Positions 50,834-63,201 of a DNA stretch of 64,000 nt are shown here, in pieces. The position numbers and the translations under genes were made by a program. A model generated the notes under the pieces. That model saw only the letters and a program-made list of their open reading frames with translations, was not told the origin of the DNA and did not search any database. Origin of the DNA: Rhodoplanes sp. (GTDB lineage: Bacteria; Pseudomonadota; Alphaproteobacteria; Rhizobiales; Xanthobacteraceae); NCBI RefSeq assembly GCF_013377085.1, contig NZ_JACAAX010000027.1, forward strand, positions 23,583 to 87,582. Reading direction: 5' to 3'. The first letter of the stretch is position 1; each line of letters begins with the position of its first letter.

Positions 50834-52057
50834 ATGCCCGCGTCCGACCAAGACTCCGATTTCGACATCCCGTCCCGCCCCGAACGCGCCTGGCGTCCCG
50901 AGACCGAGCTCGTTCATGCCGGCACGTTGCGCTCGCCCTTCGGCGAGACCTCCGAGGCGCTGTTCCTCACCCAGGGCTTCGTCTACGGCACCGCCGAGGA
51001 GTGCGAGGCGCGCTTTGCCGGGCCGGACGGCGGCTTCCTCTACTCGCGCTTCTCCAATCCGACGGTCGCGATGTTCGAGGCCCGCATGGCGGCCTACGAA
51101 GGCGCCGAGGCGGCGCGCGCCACCGCAAGCGGAATGGCCGCCGTCACGGCCGCGCTGGTCGGCCCGGTCAAGGCCGGCGACCACGTGGTCGCCGCCAAGG
51201 CCCTGTTCGGCTCCTGCCGCTGGGTGATCGAGGACTATCTGCCGCGCTTCGGCGTCTCCTCGACGCTGGTCGACGGGTGCGATCTCGACCAATGGCGCGA
51301 CGCCGTGCGGCCGAACACCAAACTGTTCTTCCTGGAGAGCCCGACCAATCCGACCCTGGAGGTGATCGACATCGCCGCCGTCGCCGGGATCGCCCACGCC
51401 GCCGGCGCCGTGCTGGTGGTCGACAACGTGTTCGCGACGGCGCTGTGGCAGAGCCCGCTGACGCTCGGCGCCGACTGCGTCGTCTACTCGGCGACCAAGC
51501 ACATCGACGGCCAGGGCCGCTGCATGGGCGGCATCATCCTGGCATCCGAAAAATTCATCCAGGACCACGTCCACATGCTGCTGCGACAGACCGGGCCGTG
51601 CCTGTCGCCGTTCAACGCCTGGGTGATGCTGAAAGGGCTGGAGACGCTGTCGCTGCGGATCGAGCGCCAGACCGCGACGGCCGCCGCGGTCGCCGACGCG
51701 CTCGCCGGCCACCCCAAGATCGCCCGCCTCGTCTATCCGGGCCGTAGCGATCATCCGCAGGCCGCCGTGGTGAGGAAACAGATGCGCGGCGGCTCGACCC
51801 TGGTGGCATTCGACGTCGCCGGCGGCAAGGCCGCCTCGTTCCGCTTCATGAACGCGCTTCGGCTGGCGAAGATCACCAACAATCTCGGCGACTCGAAAAG
51901 CCTCGTCACCCATCCGGCCATCACGACGCACCAGCGCCTGAGCGCCGCCGAGCGCGCCGAGCTCGGCATCGGCGACGGCCTGATCCGCTTCTCGGCCGGC
52001 CTCGAGCACCAGGACGACGTGGTGGCGGATCTTTTGGAGGCGCTGAAGGCGGTGTGA
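50834..52057 (+). CDS. metZ: O-succinylhomoserine sulfhydrylase
   Basis: 407 aa from ATG 50834, preceded by GAGGAGG (50821). A Cys/Met-metabolism PLP enzyme that makes homocysteine from O-succinylhomoserine and sulfide. Landmarks: TLRSPFGETSEALFLTQGF, YSRFSNPTVAMFE, ATASGMAAVTAA, FLESPTNPTLEV, DNVFATAL and the PLP lysine of YSATKHIDGQ near residue 222; NLGDSKSLVTHPA and RFSAGLEHQDDV are near the end. SAM-dependent control by the upstream SAM-II element would close a feedback loop on methionine synthesis. Confidence 0.95.
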   Translation: MPASDQDSDFDIPSRPERAWRPETELVHAGTLRSPFGETSEALFLTQGFVYGTAEECEARFAGPDGGFLYSRFSNPTVAMFEARMAAYEGAEAARATASGMAAVTAALVGPVKAGDHVVAAKALFGSCRWVIEDYLPRFGVSSTLVDGCDLDQWRDAVRPNTKLFFLESPTNPTLEVIDIAAVAGIAHAAGAVLVVDNVFATALWQSPLTLGADCVVYSATKHIDGQGRCMGGIILASEKFIQDHVHMLLRQTGPCLSPFNAWVMLKGLETLSLRIERQTATAAAVADALAGHPKIARLVYPGRSDHPQAAVVRKQMRGGSTLVAFDVAGGKAASFRFMNALRLAKITNNLGDSKSLVTHPAITTHQRLSAAERAELGIGDGLIRFSAGLEHQDDVVADLLEALKAV

Positions 52058-52071
52058 CGGCGGCCTTTTAG

Positions 52072-52156
52072 CAAGGGTGGGTCAGGCGCGTCGCGCCGTA
52101 ACCCGCCGTCTTTCTCTGCTTGGTGGGTTCCGCGCTGACGCGCTGACCCACCCTTG
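52072..52156. repeat. CAAGGGTGGGTCA...TGACCCACCCTTG palindromic repeat
   Basis: Perfect 13-bp outer arms, with inner GGCGCGTCGCGCC and a second GGTGGGTTCCGCG tract. It fills the gap between convergent metZ and yebC and could terminate both. Similar GGTGGGTTACG-type repeats are common in Rhizobiales. Confidence 0.85.
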
Positions 52157-52167
52157 ACAACAAGGGC

Positions 52168-52911
52168 TCACGCCATCTTGGCCATGGCGGCTTCGGAGAC
52201 CTCGAAGTTGGCGTAGACGTGCTGGACGTCGTCGTGCTCCTCGAGGCTCTCGATCAGCCTGAACAGCTTCTCGGCCTGCTCGTCGTCGACCGCGATCGAG
52301 TTTTGCGGCTTCCACACCAGGGCGGCCTTCTTGGGCTCGCCGAACTTCGCTTCGAGCGCCTTCGCCACGTCCCGATAGGTCTCCTGCGAGGCGTAGATCT
52401 CGTGGCCGGCCTCGGAGGAGACGACGTCGTCGGCGCCGGCGTCGATCGCCGCCTCCAGCATGGCGTCGGCGGTGGCGACCTCGGGCGCGAACTCGACGGC
52501 GCCGACGCGGTCGAACATGAACGACACCGCCCCGGTCTCGGCCAGATTGCCGCCGCTCTTGGTGAAGTAGGAGCGCACGTCGGAGGCGGTGCGGTTGCGG
52601 TTGTCGGTCAACACCTCGACGATCACGGCGACGCCCGCCGGCCCGTAGCCCTCGTAGCGGATCTCGTCATAGGTCTCGGCATCGTTGCCGGCCGCCTTCT
52701 TGATGGCGCGGTCGATCGAGTCCTTGGACATGTTCTCGGCCCGCGCCGCGATGATGGCGGCGCGCAGCCGGGCGTTCATGGCCGGGTCGGGCAGGCCGAG
52801 CTTGGCCGCGACCGTGATCTCGCGCGCCAGCTTGCCGAACAGCTTGGACTTCATCGCGTCCTGCCGGCCCTTGCGGTGCATGATGTTCTTGAACTGGGAA
52901 TGTCCGGCCAT
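52168..52911 (-). CDS. YebC/PmpR-family protein (TACO1-like)
   Basis: 247 aa from ATG 52911, full length. It starts [18 protein letters not shown], with [17 protein letters not shown], and has the three-domain layout of Yeb[21 protein letters not shown] in pieces, [36 protein letters not shown] in pieces. Members have been described as transcription regulators and, more recently, as factors easing translation of proline-rich stretches. The genomic context gives no clue: in many proteobacteria the gene sits next to ruvC, which is absent here. Confidence 0.95.
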   Translation of the reverse strand: MAGHSQFKNIMHRKGRQDAMKSKLFGKLAREITVAAKLGLPDPAMNARLRAAIIAARAENMSKDSIDRAIKKAAGNDAETYDEIRYEGYGPAGVAVIVEVLTDNRNRTASDVRSYFTKSGGNLAETGAVSFMFDRVGAVEFAPEVATADAMLEAAIDAGADDVVSSEAGHEIYASQETYRDVAKALEAKFGEPKKAALVWKPQNSIAVDDEQAEKLFRLIESLEEHDDVQHVYANFEVSEAAMAKMA

Positions 52912-53114
52912 GTCGGGTCCTGTCGGGCTCGGTCGTGTCTGTCGAGGTGCCGCGCTGCAACCGCGGGATGCGGGCGCGCCGGCTCCTTTCGATCGCTTTG
53001 AGGCGCCAGATATAACGAGGCGCGCCGGCAAAAGCCATATTCGGGCTCGCCCCGCAAGGGGCAGCCCGGCGCGCCCGCCCGGGAGGCGGGTGGCGGCACT
53101 GCGGCAGCGTCCCG

Positions 53115-54110
53115 TCAGAGCACGGTGCGCATCGGCACCGGGTAGTACCGGAAGGCGTCGCCGTGGCGGCCGACATGGCCGACGCCCGGCCAGGGGAAAT
53201 GATAGCCGACGAACGGAATCCGGTCGGTCGCCAGCATGTCGTAGAGGCGCAGCCGCGACGCCACGGCCTGGGCCCCGTCGGTGTCGAACACGAAGGCGAG
53301 GCGCGGCCGCTCGGTGCTCAGCACGTGATGGTGGCCGAGATCGCCGGCGACGAGCAGCGTCTTGCCCTCCGACGTGATCATGTAGACGGTATGGCCGACC
53401 GTGTGGCCCGGCGCGGCGATCGCCTGGATGCCGGGCAGCACCTCGGCACCGTCGCGCACGAAGGCGATGCGGTCGCGATAGGGCCGAAGATGCTTGCGGG
53501 CGCCCTCGACCATCCATTTCAAGGCATCGTTGCCGAGCTTGCCTTCGTCGGTCCAGAAGTCGAGATCGGCCTGGGCGAGGTGGAGCCCGGCGTTCGGAAA
53601 CACCCGAACGCCGTCGTCCGTCACCAGGCCGAAGCAGTGGTCCGGATGGGCGTGGGTGAGCACCACAGCGTCGATGTCGGCCGGGGCGATGCCGGCGGCG
53701 GCGAGGTTGGCGAGCAGCCGGCCGCTGTTCGGCCCCATGACCTTCAGGGAGCCGATGCCGGTGTCGAACAGCACCAGCCGGTCACCCGTGTTGACCACCA
53801 GGACGTTCTGCTCGAGCTGCACGTCGTCGGTCGGCAGGTAATTGTCGGCCAGCGCCTTGGTGAAGGCCTCGCCCGACAGGCCGATCAGGATGTCGTCCTT
53901 GGGGGCACCGAGCGCCAGCGGACCGTCGGAGACGACGGTCAGCTCGAAGGCGCCGAGCCGGAACCGATGGAAGCCCGGCGCCGGGCTGTTGCGCATCGGC
54001 GCCCGGGCGAACGCCGGCGGCGCGGCGGCGGCCAGGGCCGAGCCGGCGAGCGCGGCGGCGGCGCCGGCCAGCGCGGTACGGCGGGAGATCGGGTGCGGGT
54101 GTCCGGCCAT
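53115..54110 (-). CDS. Tat-exported metallo-beta-lactamase-fold hydrolase
   Basis: 331 aa from ATG 54110 (AAGGAGG upstream). The N-terminus is a twin-arginine signal: [19 protein letters not shown], ending near AFARAP. The MBL domain (about 45-315) has the metal motif THAHPDH (about residue 155), GHTVGHTVY and AGDLGHHHV, and a downstream histidine in VGYHFPWPG. Tat export fits a protein folded with metal before secretion. The family covers lactonases, sulfatases and other hydrolases; the substrate is not deducible. It follows the YmdB-type gene at 106 bp on the same strand. Confidence 0.88.
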   Translation of the reverse strand: MAGHPHPISRRTALAGAAAALAGSALAAAAPPAFARAPMRNSPAPGFHRFRLGAFELTVVSDGPLALGAPKDDILIGLSGEAFTKALADNYLPTDDVQLEQNVLVVNTGDRLVLFDTGIGSLKVMGPNSGRLLANLAAAGIAPADIDAVVLTHAHPDHCFGLVTDDGVRVFPNAGLHLAQADLDFWTDEGKLGNDALKWMVEGARKHLRPYRDRIAFVRDGAEVLPGIQAIAAPGHTVGHTVYMITSEGKTLLVAGDLGHHHVLSTERPRLAFVFDTDGAQAVASRLRLYDMLATDRIPFVGYHFPWPGVGHVGRHGDAFRYYPVPMRTVL

Positions 54111-54216
54111 GACGGCCTCCTTGCCTGTGCGGATCGAGATCACTGACGACGGCAACACGGCGGGCGCATGACGGTCGCCGCGACCGCGGCCTTGGCTCCG
54201 GCCGGCGGTGGGGCGG

Positions 54217-55041
54217 TCAGGCCGCCCAGAACGCCGGCCCGGCCGGCTCGAGCGTCCCGCCGATCCGCACCGGGGCGAGCCGGCGGGCGAGGCCACTCGC
54301 GTCGTCGGTCTCGACCGCAAGGCCGCACAGGGTGGCCGGGCCGGAGGCCGGCTCGAACCGCCCGCTCGGGATACGGCGCAGGAAGCGGTTGAGGGGCTCG
54401 TCCTTGGACATGCCGATCACCGAGTCGTAGTCGCCCGTCATGCCGACATCGCTGATGAAGGCGGTGCCCCCGGGCAGGATCCGGTGGTCGGCGGTCGGCG
54501 CATGCGTGTGGGTGCCGACCACGACGCTCGCCTTGCCGTCGAGGAAGTGGCCCATGGTCTGCTTCTCGCTCGTCGTCTCGGCGTGGATGTCGACCACGAC
54601 GGCGTCGGCGCCGAGCCGCAGCGGACAGGCGGCGATCTCGCGCTCGACCGCCGTGAAGGGATCGTCGAGCGGGTCCATGAAGATGCGGCCCATCAGATTG
54701 GTCACCAGCACGCGGGCGCCGTTGCGGGCCTCGATCAGGGCGACGCCGCGGCCGGGCGTGCCGGGCGGGTAGTTGAGCGGCCGGACCAGCTTCTCGGCGC
54801 GGTCGATGAACACCAGCGCCTCGCGCTGGTCCCAGGAATGGTTGCCGAGCGTCACGGCGTCGGCCCCGGCGGCGAGCAGGTCGTGATAGATCAGCTCGGT
54901 GATGCCGAAGCCGCCGGCCGCGTTCTCGCCGTTGATGACGACGAAGTCGAGCTTCCAGTCGCGGATCAGATCCGGCAGCCGCTGGGTGACGATGGCACGG
55001 CCGCTGCGGCCCACGATGTCGCCGATGAAGAGAATCCGCAC
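54217..55041 (-). CDS. YmdB/TIGR00282-family metallophosphoesterase
   Basis: 274 aa from GTG 55041. It has the metal-binding blocks of this small calcineurin-like family: MRILFIGDIVGRSGR, VVINGENAAGGFGIT, GNHSWDQREAL, VDIHAETTSEK and GTHTHAPTADHRIL, followed by SDVGMTGDYDSVIGM. The Bacillus homologue YmdB hydrolyses cyclic nucleotides and affects multicellular behaviour; the alphaproteobacterial role is not established. It lies between the MBL gene and the 5-formyl-THF cyclo-ligase gene, all on the minus strand. Confidence 0.92.
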   Translation of the reverse strand: MRILFIGDIVGRSGRAIVTQRLPDLIRDWKLDFVVINGENAAGGFGITELIYHDLLAAGADAVTLGNHSWDQREALVFIDRAEKLVRPLNYPPGTPGRGVALIEARNGARVLVTNLMGRIFMDPLDDPFTAVEREIAACPLRLGADAVVVDIHAETTSEKQTMGHFLDGKASVVVGTHTHAPTADHRILPGGTAFISDVGMTGDYDSVIGMSKDEPLNRFLRRIPSGRFEPASGPATLCGLAVETDDASGLARRLAPVRIGGTLEPAGPAFWAA

Positions 55042-55120
55042 GCGCTCAGGTCCTGCGAAGGCAATTCCGAGTTCGAGCGCATCCGGATGTCATCCCGGTA
55101 TCCACCTTTGCGGATACGCC

Positions 55121-55714
55121 CTAGCGAAAGTCGATCACGTCCGCTTCCGTTACCACGAGATCGAGCCGCTCGTCCTGCATGGTCGCCGGCACCCGGGCGA
55201 TCTCTTGGGCCGCGAACGCGACCCCGATGGCGACGATGGTCCTCTCGGCCCGCAGGGCCCTGAGCGTCATGTCGTAATGGCCGGCCCCGTAGCCGATCCG
55301 GTGCCCGCTGCGGTCGAAGCAGGCGAGCGGCACCAGCAGCACGTCGGGCACGACCTCCGGCGCCTCCGGAGCGGGCTCCAGCAGGCCGAAGGCGGCCGTC
55401 ACCAGCGGCACGCCGGGCGCGAAGGCGCGGAACACCAGCGGCCGCCCGCGCCCGACCACGACGGGCAGTGCGAGGCCGGCGCCCTGCTCGACGAAGCGCC
55501 GCATCAGCGGCCCCGGATCGAGCTCGCTGCGGATCGGGATGTAGCCGGAGACGACCATGCCGGCGGCGACCCGAACGGGCAGCGGCCGCGCCGCGATCGC
55601 GGCCGCGGCCGCTGCGCGGTTCTCGGGACGAAGCGCGCCGCGGCGGACCAGTGCCGCGCGGCGCAGCGCCGCCTTCTCGGCGGCGATCGGGTCGACGTCG
55701 ATCGGGGAAATCAT
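55121..55714 (-). CDS. 5-formyltetrahydrofolate cyclo-ligase
   Basis: 197 aa from ATG 55714; the frame stays open to 55777, but that would add a leader. It recycles 5-formyl-THF to 5,10-methenyl-THF using ATP. Family blocks: EKAALRRAALVRRGAL, SGYIPIRSELDPGPLM, FRAFAPGVPL, FGLLEPAPEAPEVVPDVLLVPL in pieces, DRSGHRIGYGAGHYDMTL (nucleotide-binding loop) and the end DLVVTEADVI. It lies downstream of zapA on the same strand, with a gap that in many proteobacteria carries 6S RNA. Confidence 0.93.
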   Translation of the reverse strand: MISPIDVDPIAAEKAALRRAALVRRGALRPENRAAAAAAIAARPLPVRVAAGMVVSGYIPIRSELDPGPLMRRFVEQGAGLALPVVVGRGRPLVFRAFAPGVPLVTAAFGLLEPAPEAPEVVPDVLLVPLACFDRSGHRIGYGAGHYDMTLRALRAERTIVAIGVAFAAQEIARVPATMQDERLDLVVTEADVIDFR

Positions 55715-55799
55715 GATTCGGGATTCATCCCGGGCGGAGGCAGGAATGGCCAGGGGGGGAGGAGTGCGGAGCCGCAAAAGCCGTCGGGGTTCGCGATCC

Positions 55800-55985
55800 C
55801 GGGTTCCCTACCATGGTAGGTGGGCGCCATATGCGCGGGCCCACGGGCCCGCACAGGGACAGCTCCCTTCAGGATCGATAAGGCCCCGGGGATTAAGACC
55901 CCTAACGCACCCCGCAGCCCCGCACGGCCCAATGTAGACACTCCGCCGCTGCACCGCCACCCGGGCCACCGCAGAAATTCCCTGC
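55800..55985 (-). ncRNA. ssrS: Possible 6S RNA between zapA and 5-formyl-THF cyclo-ligase
   Basis: The zapA-6S-cyclo-ligase order is well known in proteobacteria, and this 330-bp gap has no gene. On the minus strand the stretch is GC-rich, with complementary tracts GGTGG near the 5' side and CCCACC near the 3' side, and internal stems such as GCGGGCCC/GGGCCCGC. The ends and central bubble are not resolved by eye, so coordinates are approximate. Confidence 0.4.
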
Positions 55986-56044
55986 TCTGCCAAATCGCTG
56001 GCTCGGGTGCTCGTCCGCCCCGCGGACGGCGCCGGGAGTCCCGG

Positions 56045-56431
56045 CTAGCCTGCCGGCAGCTCGTGGCCGTCGGCGCCCTGGTTGAGCACCCGGGTCACCC
56101 GCTCGATGCGCTCCGCCGCGGAATCGAGCGCGGCCGCGATGGCGGCCGTGGTGGCCTGGCTGCGCTCGCCGGTGACCCGCCGCGCCTCCTGCAAGCCGGT
56201 GAGCTCGTCCTCGAACTGGCGCACGCGCTGGGTGGACTCCGACAGCTCGTCGGCGATCAGCAGGGCCGCCATCACGGTCAGCCGCATGTCGCCGATCTCG
56301 CCGAAATTGGTCCGCAGGCGGGTGATGCGCTGGTCGAGGTCGTGGGCCAGCCGGGCCAGGTGATGCTCCTGGCCGTCGTCGCAGGCCATCCTGTACTGAC
56401 GGCCGTTGATGGTCACGCTCACATGGGCCAT
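56045..56431 (-). CDS. zapA: Cell division protein ZapA
   Basis: 128 aa from ATG 56431. ZapA promotes FtsZ protofilament bundling at the division site. The N-terminal head has VTINGRQYRMACDDGQEHHLARLAHDLDQRI in pieces (residues 5-38), then the MRLTVMAALLIADEL helix and a long coiled coil to the end. It follows the DUF4164 gene by 37 bp on the same strand, an arrangement common in Rhizobiales. Confidence 0.93.
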   Translation of the reverse strand: MAHVSVTINGRQYRMACDDGQEHHLARLAHDLDQRITRLRTNFGEIGDMRLTVMAALLIADELSESTQRVRQFEDELTGLQEARRVTGERSQATTAAIAAALDSAAERIERVTRVLNQGADGHELPAG

Positions 56432-56468
56432 GGACGCCGCCCGTTCCCGGTGTTCCTGCTCCGCACCG

Positions 56469-56750
56469 TCATCCGGCCTCGCCGGCCAGCACCGCCCGTA
56501 CGGTGGCGATCGCCTGGTCGAGACGCCCCGCCACCTCGCGGCCCGCACTCTCGAGCTGCTGGGCCCGGGCGGTCTCGCGATCGAGCGCATCGGCGAGTCG
56601 CGACCGGTCGGCGCCGAGCGTGTGGACCTGGTCGGCGAGGGCGCCGCGGCCGCGCTCGAGCTCGTGGCGGCGCTCGACCGCCTCCTCCAACGCCAGGAGC
56701 GCCCGCTGGAGCCGTGTGCTGGCTGCCTCGACGGTGCTCGTCTCGGTCAT
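56469..56750 (-). CDS. DUF4164 coiled-coil protein
   Basis: 93 aa from ATG 56750 (GAGAGG upstream). It is helical throughout, with a heptad pattern: RLQRALLALEEAVERRHELERGRG in pieces, LADQVHTLGADRSRLADALDRE in pieces, ARAQQLE, GRLDQAIATVRAVL. The DUF4164 family is of unknown function but usually precedes zapA, so a role with ZapA in division is plausible by context only. It is divergent from tkt. Confidence 0.85.
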   Translation of the reverse strand: MTETSTVEAASTRLQRALLALEEAVERRHELERGRGALADQVHTLGADRSRLADALDRETARAQQLESAGREVAGRLDQAIATVRAVLAGEAG

Positions 56751-57137
56751 GGCGCCTCTCGCCCCCTTCCACCGACCCCTCGCCGGCTGCGCCGGCACCG
56801 GACCGAAACCATGGAATGGCAGGTAGATGGAGCCCGAACCTTACGGGCTTTCCGAGCACCGCGTCAATGCGATGCACACAGCCGACATCGGCGTGCAGAG
56901 AGCCGCGCCGACGACCCGCCGCGCGTGCGGCACCGCGACGCCACAGCCGGAGCAGCCCATTGGAGCGCGACCGCAGCGCCGCGCGTTGACAGGGGGGCCC
57001 GACCTGCCTATCAGGTCCCCGACAGCCTCGCGCAGACGAGGCCCTCGGCCGGTGCCGTCCGACGTCCGCCCGCCCCCGACTCCGTCAGGTCCCATCAGGC
57101 GCACCACGGCCGACGCCGTCCTCCGCTCTTGCGACAC
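56751..57137. other. Divergent intergenic region DUF4164 / tkt
   Basis: About 390 bp with no credible gene. Open frames in it on both strands lack starts with ribosome-binding sites. No repeat family member or terminator was found. It presumably holds the promoters of the zapA and tkt operons. Confidence 0.4.
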
Positions 57138-57181
57138 AGGAGGCCGATATTCCCCCGCTCACTCGCGCCGAACACGACCGG

Positions 57182-59152
<1,971 letters not shown>

Positions 59153-59272
59153 AAAAGCTGCCGGACGGATCGGGTAGAACCGACCTATATCAAGGCGGCC
59201 GAGACCAAAATCGGATCGACATGACGCGCAGTCCGCCGGGCTGCGTCGGTGGGCATGGAAGGGAGATTGAGC

Positions 59273-60280
<1,008 letters not shown>

Positions 60281-60287
60281 GAACGCG

Positions 60288-60599
60288 ATGGACCGCACGC
60301 CGGACGGCAGCGAGGCGGGAGGCGGCGGAACGCCGCCCCTCGATCTTCGCGCCGCCCGGCTGGAGGGGGACGTCGGCGAGATGAAATCGCTGCTTCGCGC
60401 CATCGACGCGAAGCTGAGCACTCTCGACACGAGACTGAGTTCCGTCGCGGAGTCGGTGGCCGAGATCAAAGGACGGTTGTCGGGATTCGACGCCCGTTTC
60501 GCGGCACTGCCGTCGACCTGGACGATTCTCACCATCACGTTCACAACCTGGGCCCTGGGCTCCGGCATCCTCATTGCCGCATTGAAGAACCTCCGATGA
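60288..60599 (+). CDS. Small coiled-coil membrane protein between gap and pgk
   Basis: 103 aa. A Gly/Pro-rich start is followed by a heptad helix (residues 22-65: [40 protein letters not shown]) and one C-terminal membrane helix (about 78-98: [20 protein letters not shown]). It starts 7 bp after gap and its stop overlaps the pgk start as ATGA, so it is probably translationally coupled. I do not recognise a named family. A tail-anchored helper or scaffold near glycolytic enzymes is a guess. Confidence 0.72.
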   Translation: MDRTPDGSEAGGGGTPPLDLRAARLEGDVGEMKSLLRAIDAKLSTLDTRLSSVAESVAEIKGRLSGFDARFAALPSTWTILTITFTTWALGSGILIAALKNLR

Positions 60600-61792
60600 C
60601 CGCATTCCGCACACTCGACCAGGCCGACGTGAAGGGCAAACGCGTCCTCGTCCGGCTCGACCTCAATGTGCCGACCGAGAACGGCAAGGTGACCGACGTG
60701 ACCCGCATCGAGCGGGCCGCGCCGACCATCACGGAGCTCGCCGGCAAGGGCGCCAAGGTGATCCTGCTGTCGCATTTCGGGCGTCCGAAGGCGGGGCCGG
60801 ATCCGAAATTCTCGCTCGCCCCGGTCGCCGCCGCGGTCGCCGAGGTGATCGGCAAGCCGGTCGGCTTCGCCGGCGATTGCATCGGCCCGGTCGCCGAGAA
60901 GGCGATCGCCGCGATGCAGCCGGGCGACGTCCTCTGCCTGGAGAACACCCGCTTCTACAAGGAAGAGGAGAAGAACGACCCGGCCTTCGTCGACAAGCTC
61001 GCGGCGCTCGGCGACATCTGGGTCAACGACGCCTTCTCGGCGGCGCACCGCGCCCATGCCTCGACCGAGGGCCTCGGCCACAAGCTGCCGGCCTATGCGG
61101 GCCGCAGCATGCAGGCCGAGCTGGAGGCGCTGACCAAGGCGCTGGAGGCGCCGCAGCGCCCGGTCGCCGCGGTGGTCGGCGGCGCCAAGATCTCGGGCAA
61201 GCTCGACCTCTTGGGCAATCTGCTCGACAAGGTCGACGTGCTGATCATCGGCGGCGGCATGGCCAACACGTTCCTGGCCGCCCAGGGCAAGGCGGTCGGC
61301 AAGTCGCTGTGCGAAAAGGACCTGATCCCGACCGCCAACGAGATCCTCGCCAAGGCCAAGGCCAACGGCAAGGAGATCGTCCTGCCGGTCGACGCCGTGG
61401 TGGCCGAGAAGTTCGAGGCGAAGGCGCCTTCGAAGGTGGTCGACGTCGACCATGTCGGACCGAACGACATGATCCTCGACATCGGGCCGCGCTCGATCGA
61501 GCATGTCGTGTCGGTGCTGGGGCGGCTGAAGACATTGCTGTGGAACGGTCCGTTCGGCGCCTTCGAGATCGAGCCGTTCGACACCGGCACGGTCGAGGTG
61601 GCGGAGGCGGCGGCCGAGCTGACGGCGGCCGGCAAGCTGGTGACGGTGGCGGGCGGCGGCGACACCGTGTCGGCGCTCAATCAGGCGGGCGCAGCGGACC
61701 GCTTCACCTATATTTCCACGGCGGGCGGGGCGTTCCTCGAATGGCTCGAGGGCAAGGCGCTGCCGGGCGTCGAGATTCTCAGGGCAAAGTGA
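60596..61792 (+). CDS. pgk: Phosphoglycerate kinase
   Basis: 398 aa. It interconverts 1,3-bisphosphoglycerate and 3-phosphoglycerate with ADP/ATP. The N-terminal domain has [19 protein letters not shown] in pieces, [23 protein letters not shown] and [21 protein letters not shown] residues; the C-terminal domain has [15 protein letters not shown], the hinge and WNGPFGAFE, and GGGDTVSAL near the nucleotide site. ATG 60596 overlaps the stop of the preceding small gene. fba follows at 12 bp. Confidence 0.97.
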   Translation: MTAFRTLDQADVKGKRVLVRLDLNVPTENGKVTDVTRIERAAPTITELAGKGAKVILLSHFGRPKAGPDPKFSLAPVAAAVAEVIGKPVGFAGDCIGPVAEKAIAAMQPGDVLCLENTRFYKEEEKNDPAFVDKLAALGDIWVNDAFSAAHRAHASTEGLGHKLPAYAGRSMQAELEALTKALEAPQRPVAAVVGGAKISGKLDLLGNLLDKVDVLIIGGGMANTFLAAQGKAVGKSLCEKDLIPTANEILAKAKANGKEIVLPVDAVVAEKFEAKAPSKVVDVDHVGPNDMILDIGPRSIEHVVSVLGRLKTLLWNGPFGAFEIEPFDTGTVEVAEAAAELTAAGKLVTVAGGGDTVSALNQAGAADRFTYISTAGGAFLEWLEGKALPGVEILRAK

Positions 61793-61804
61793 CGGGAGAC
61801 GACG

Positions 61805-62893
61805 ATGGCCAGAATCACACTCAGGCAGTTGCTCGACCACGCGGCCGAGAACGACTACGGCGTGCCGGCGTTCAACATCAACAACATGGAGCAGGCACTC
61901 GCGATCATGGAGGCGGCGAGCAGCCTCGACGCGCCGGTGATCATCCAGGCGTCGCGGGGCGCGCGCTCCTACGCCAACGACATCATGCTCAAGCACATGA
62001 TGGACGCCGTCACGGAGATCTATCCGCAGATTCCGGTCTGCGTGCATCTCGACCACGGCAACGGCCCCGCCACCTGCGTGACCGCGATGCAGGCCGGATT
62101 CACTTCGGTGATGATGGACGGCTCGCTCAAGGAGGACGGCAAGACGCCGGGCGACTGGGCCTACAATGTCGGCGTGACCAAGAGGGTCGTCGACATGGCG
62201 CATCTCGGCGGCGTCTCGGTCGAGGGTGAGCTCGGCGTGCTCGGCTCGCTGGAGACCGGCATGGGCGACAAGGAGGACGGCCACGGCGCCGAGGGCAAGC
62301 TCTCGCACGACCAGCTCCTCACCAACCCGGACGAGGCGGTGAAGTTCGTCGCCGAGACCAAGGTCGACGCGCTGGCGATCGCCATGGGCACCAGCCACGG
62401 CGCCTACAAGTTCACCCGCAAGCCGGACGGCGACATTCTGGCCATGAGCGTGCTCGAGGAAATCCATCGCCGCCTGCCGGGCACGCATCTGGTCATGCAC
62501 GGCTCGTCGTCGGTGCCGCAGGATCTCCAGGACATCATCAACAAGTTCGGCGGCCAGATGAAGCCGACCTGGGGCGTGCCGATCGAGGAGATCCAGCGCG
62601 GCATCAAGAACGGCGTGCGCAAGATCAACATCGACACCGACAACCGGATGGCGATGACGGGCCAGATCCGCAAGGTGTTTTCCGAGAACCCGAGCGAGTT
62701 CGACCCGCGCAAGTATCTGAAACCCGCCATGGATGCGATGACCAAGCTGTGCAAGCAGCGCTTCCAGGAGTTCAACACCGCCGGCCAGGCGTCGAAGATC
62801 AAGAAGGTCATCGCGCCGGCCGACATGGCCAAGCTCTACGCCGCCGGCAAGCTCGACCCGGTGATCGGCAAGACCGCCGCCGCGGCGGAGTGA
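61805..62893 (+). CDS. fba: Class II fructose-bisphosphate aldolase
   Basis: 362 aa. This zinc-dependent aldolase is of the Calvin-cycle (CbbA-like) subtype. It starts [25 protein letters not shown], and has VHLDHGNGP (catalytic Asp and Zn His), [29 protein letters not shown] in pieces, [18 protein letters not shown] (Zn His) and [11 protein letters not shown]. It is 12 bp after pgk and closes the transcript before a pair of inverted repeats. Confidence 0.97.
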   Translation: MARITLRQLLDHAAENDYGVPAFNINNMEQALAIMEAASSLDAPVIIQASRGARSYANDIMLKHMMDAVTEIYPQIPVCVHLDHGNGPATCVTAMQAGFTSVMMDGSLKEDGKTPGDWAYNVGVTKRVVDMAHLGGVSVEGELGVLGSLETGMGDKEDGHGAEGKLSHDQLLTNPDEAVKFVAETKVDALAIAMGTSHGAYKFTRKPDGDILAMSVLEEIHRRLPGTHLVMHGSSSVPQDLQDIINKFGGQMKPTWGVPIEEIQRGIKNGVRKINIDTDNRMAMTGQIRKVFSENPSEFDPRKYLKPAMDAMTKLCKQRFQEFNTAGQASKIKKVIAPADMAKLYAAGKLDPVIGKTAAAAE

Positions 62894-62951
62894 GCTGACA
62901 CGGCCCGCGAGGGGCCTTCGTCTCGAAGCCGACAACGCCCCGGCACCTGCG

Positions 62952-62991
62952 TTCCCTCCCCCCTTGTGGGGGAGGGACAGGGAGGGGGGGT
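62952..62991 (+). repeat. CCCTCCCCC...GGGGGAGGG repeat, first of an inverted pair between fba and thiE
   Basis: Nearly identical to the copy at 9373-9414 (CCCTCCCCCCTTGTGGGGG, then AGGGACAGGGAGGGGGG). Confidence 0.9.
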
Positions 62992-63018
62992 ACACCGCCA
63001 GCCGTTCGGCGCGGGGCT

Positions 63019-63059
63019 CACCCCCCTCTCCACCTCTCCCCCACAAGGGGGGAGAGAGC
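63019..63059 (-). repeat. CCCTCCCCC...GGGGGAGGG repeat, second of an inverted pair between fba and thiE
   Basis: Inverted relative to 62952-62991, with 27 bp between. Together they form a 108-bp palindromic unit without a gene, in contrast to the pair at 9373/9829, which encloses the DUF559 gene. Confidence 0.9.
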
Positions 63060-63201
63060 AGGATGTGCTTCGCCTTGATGCCGGGACCGCTCTCGTAGGC
63101 CGAGAGAGAACCGCACCCGTCATCGAGGCACACGCCCCCGCAACATCGCGAAACGTGCTCGGCCCCGCTTTCGCCCCGATCGCCCCGCAATTCCGAGCGT
63201 G

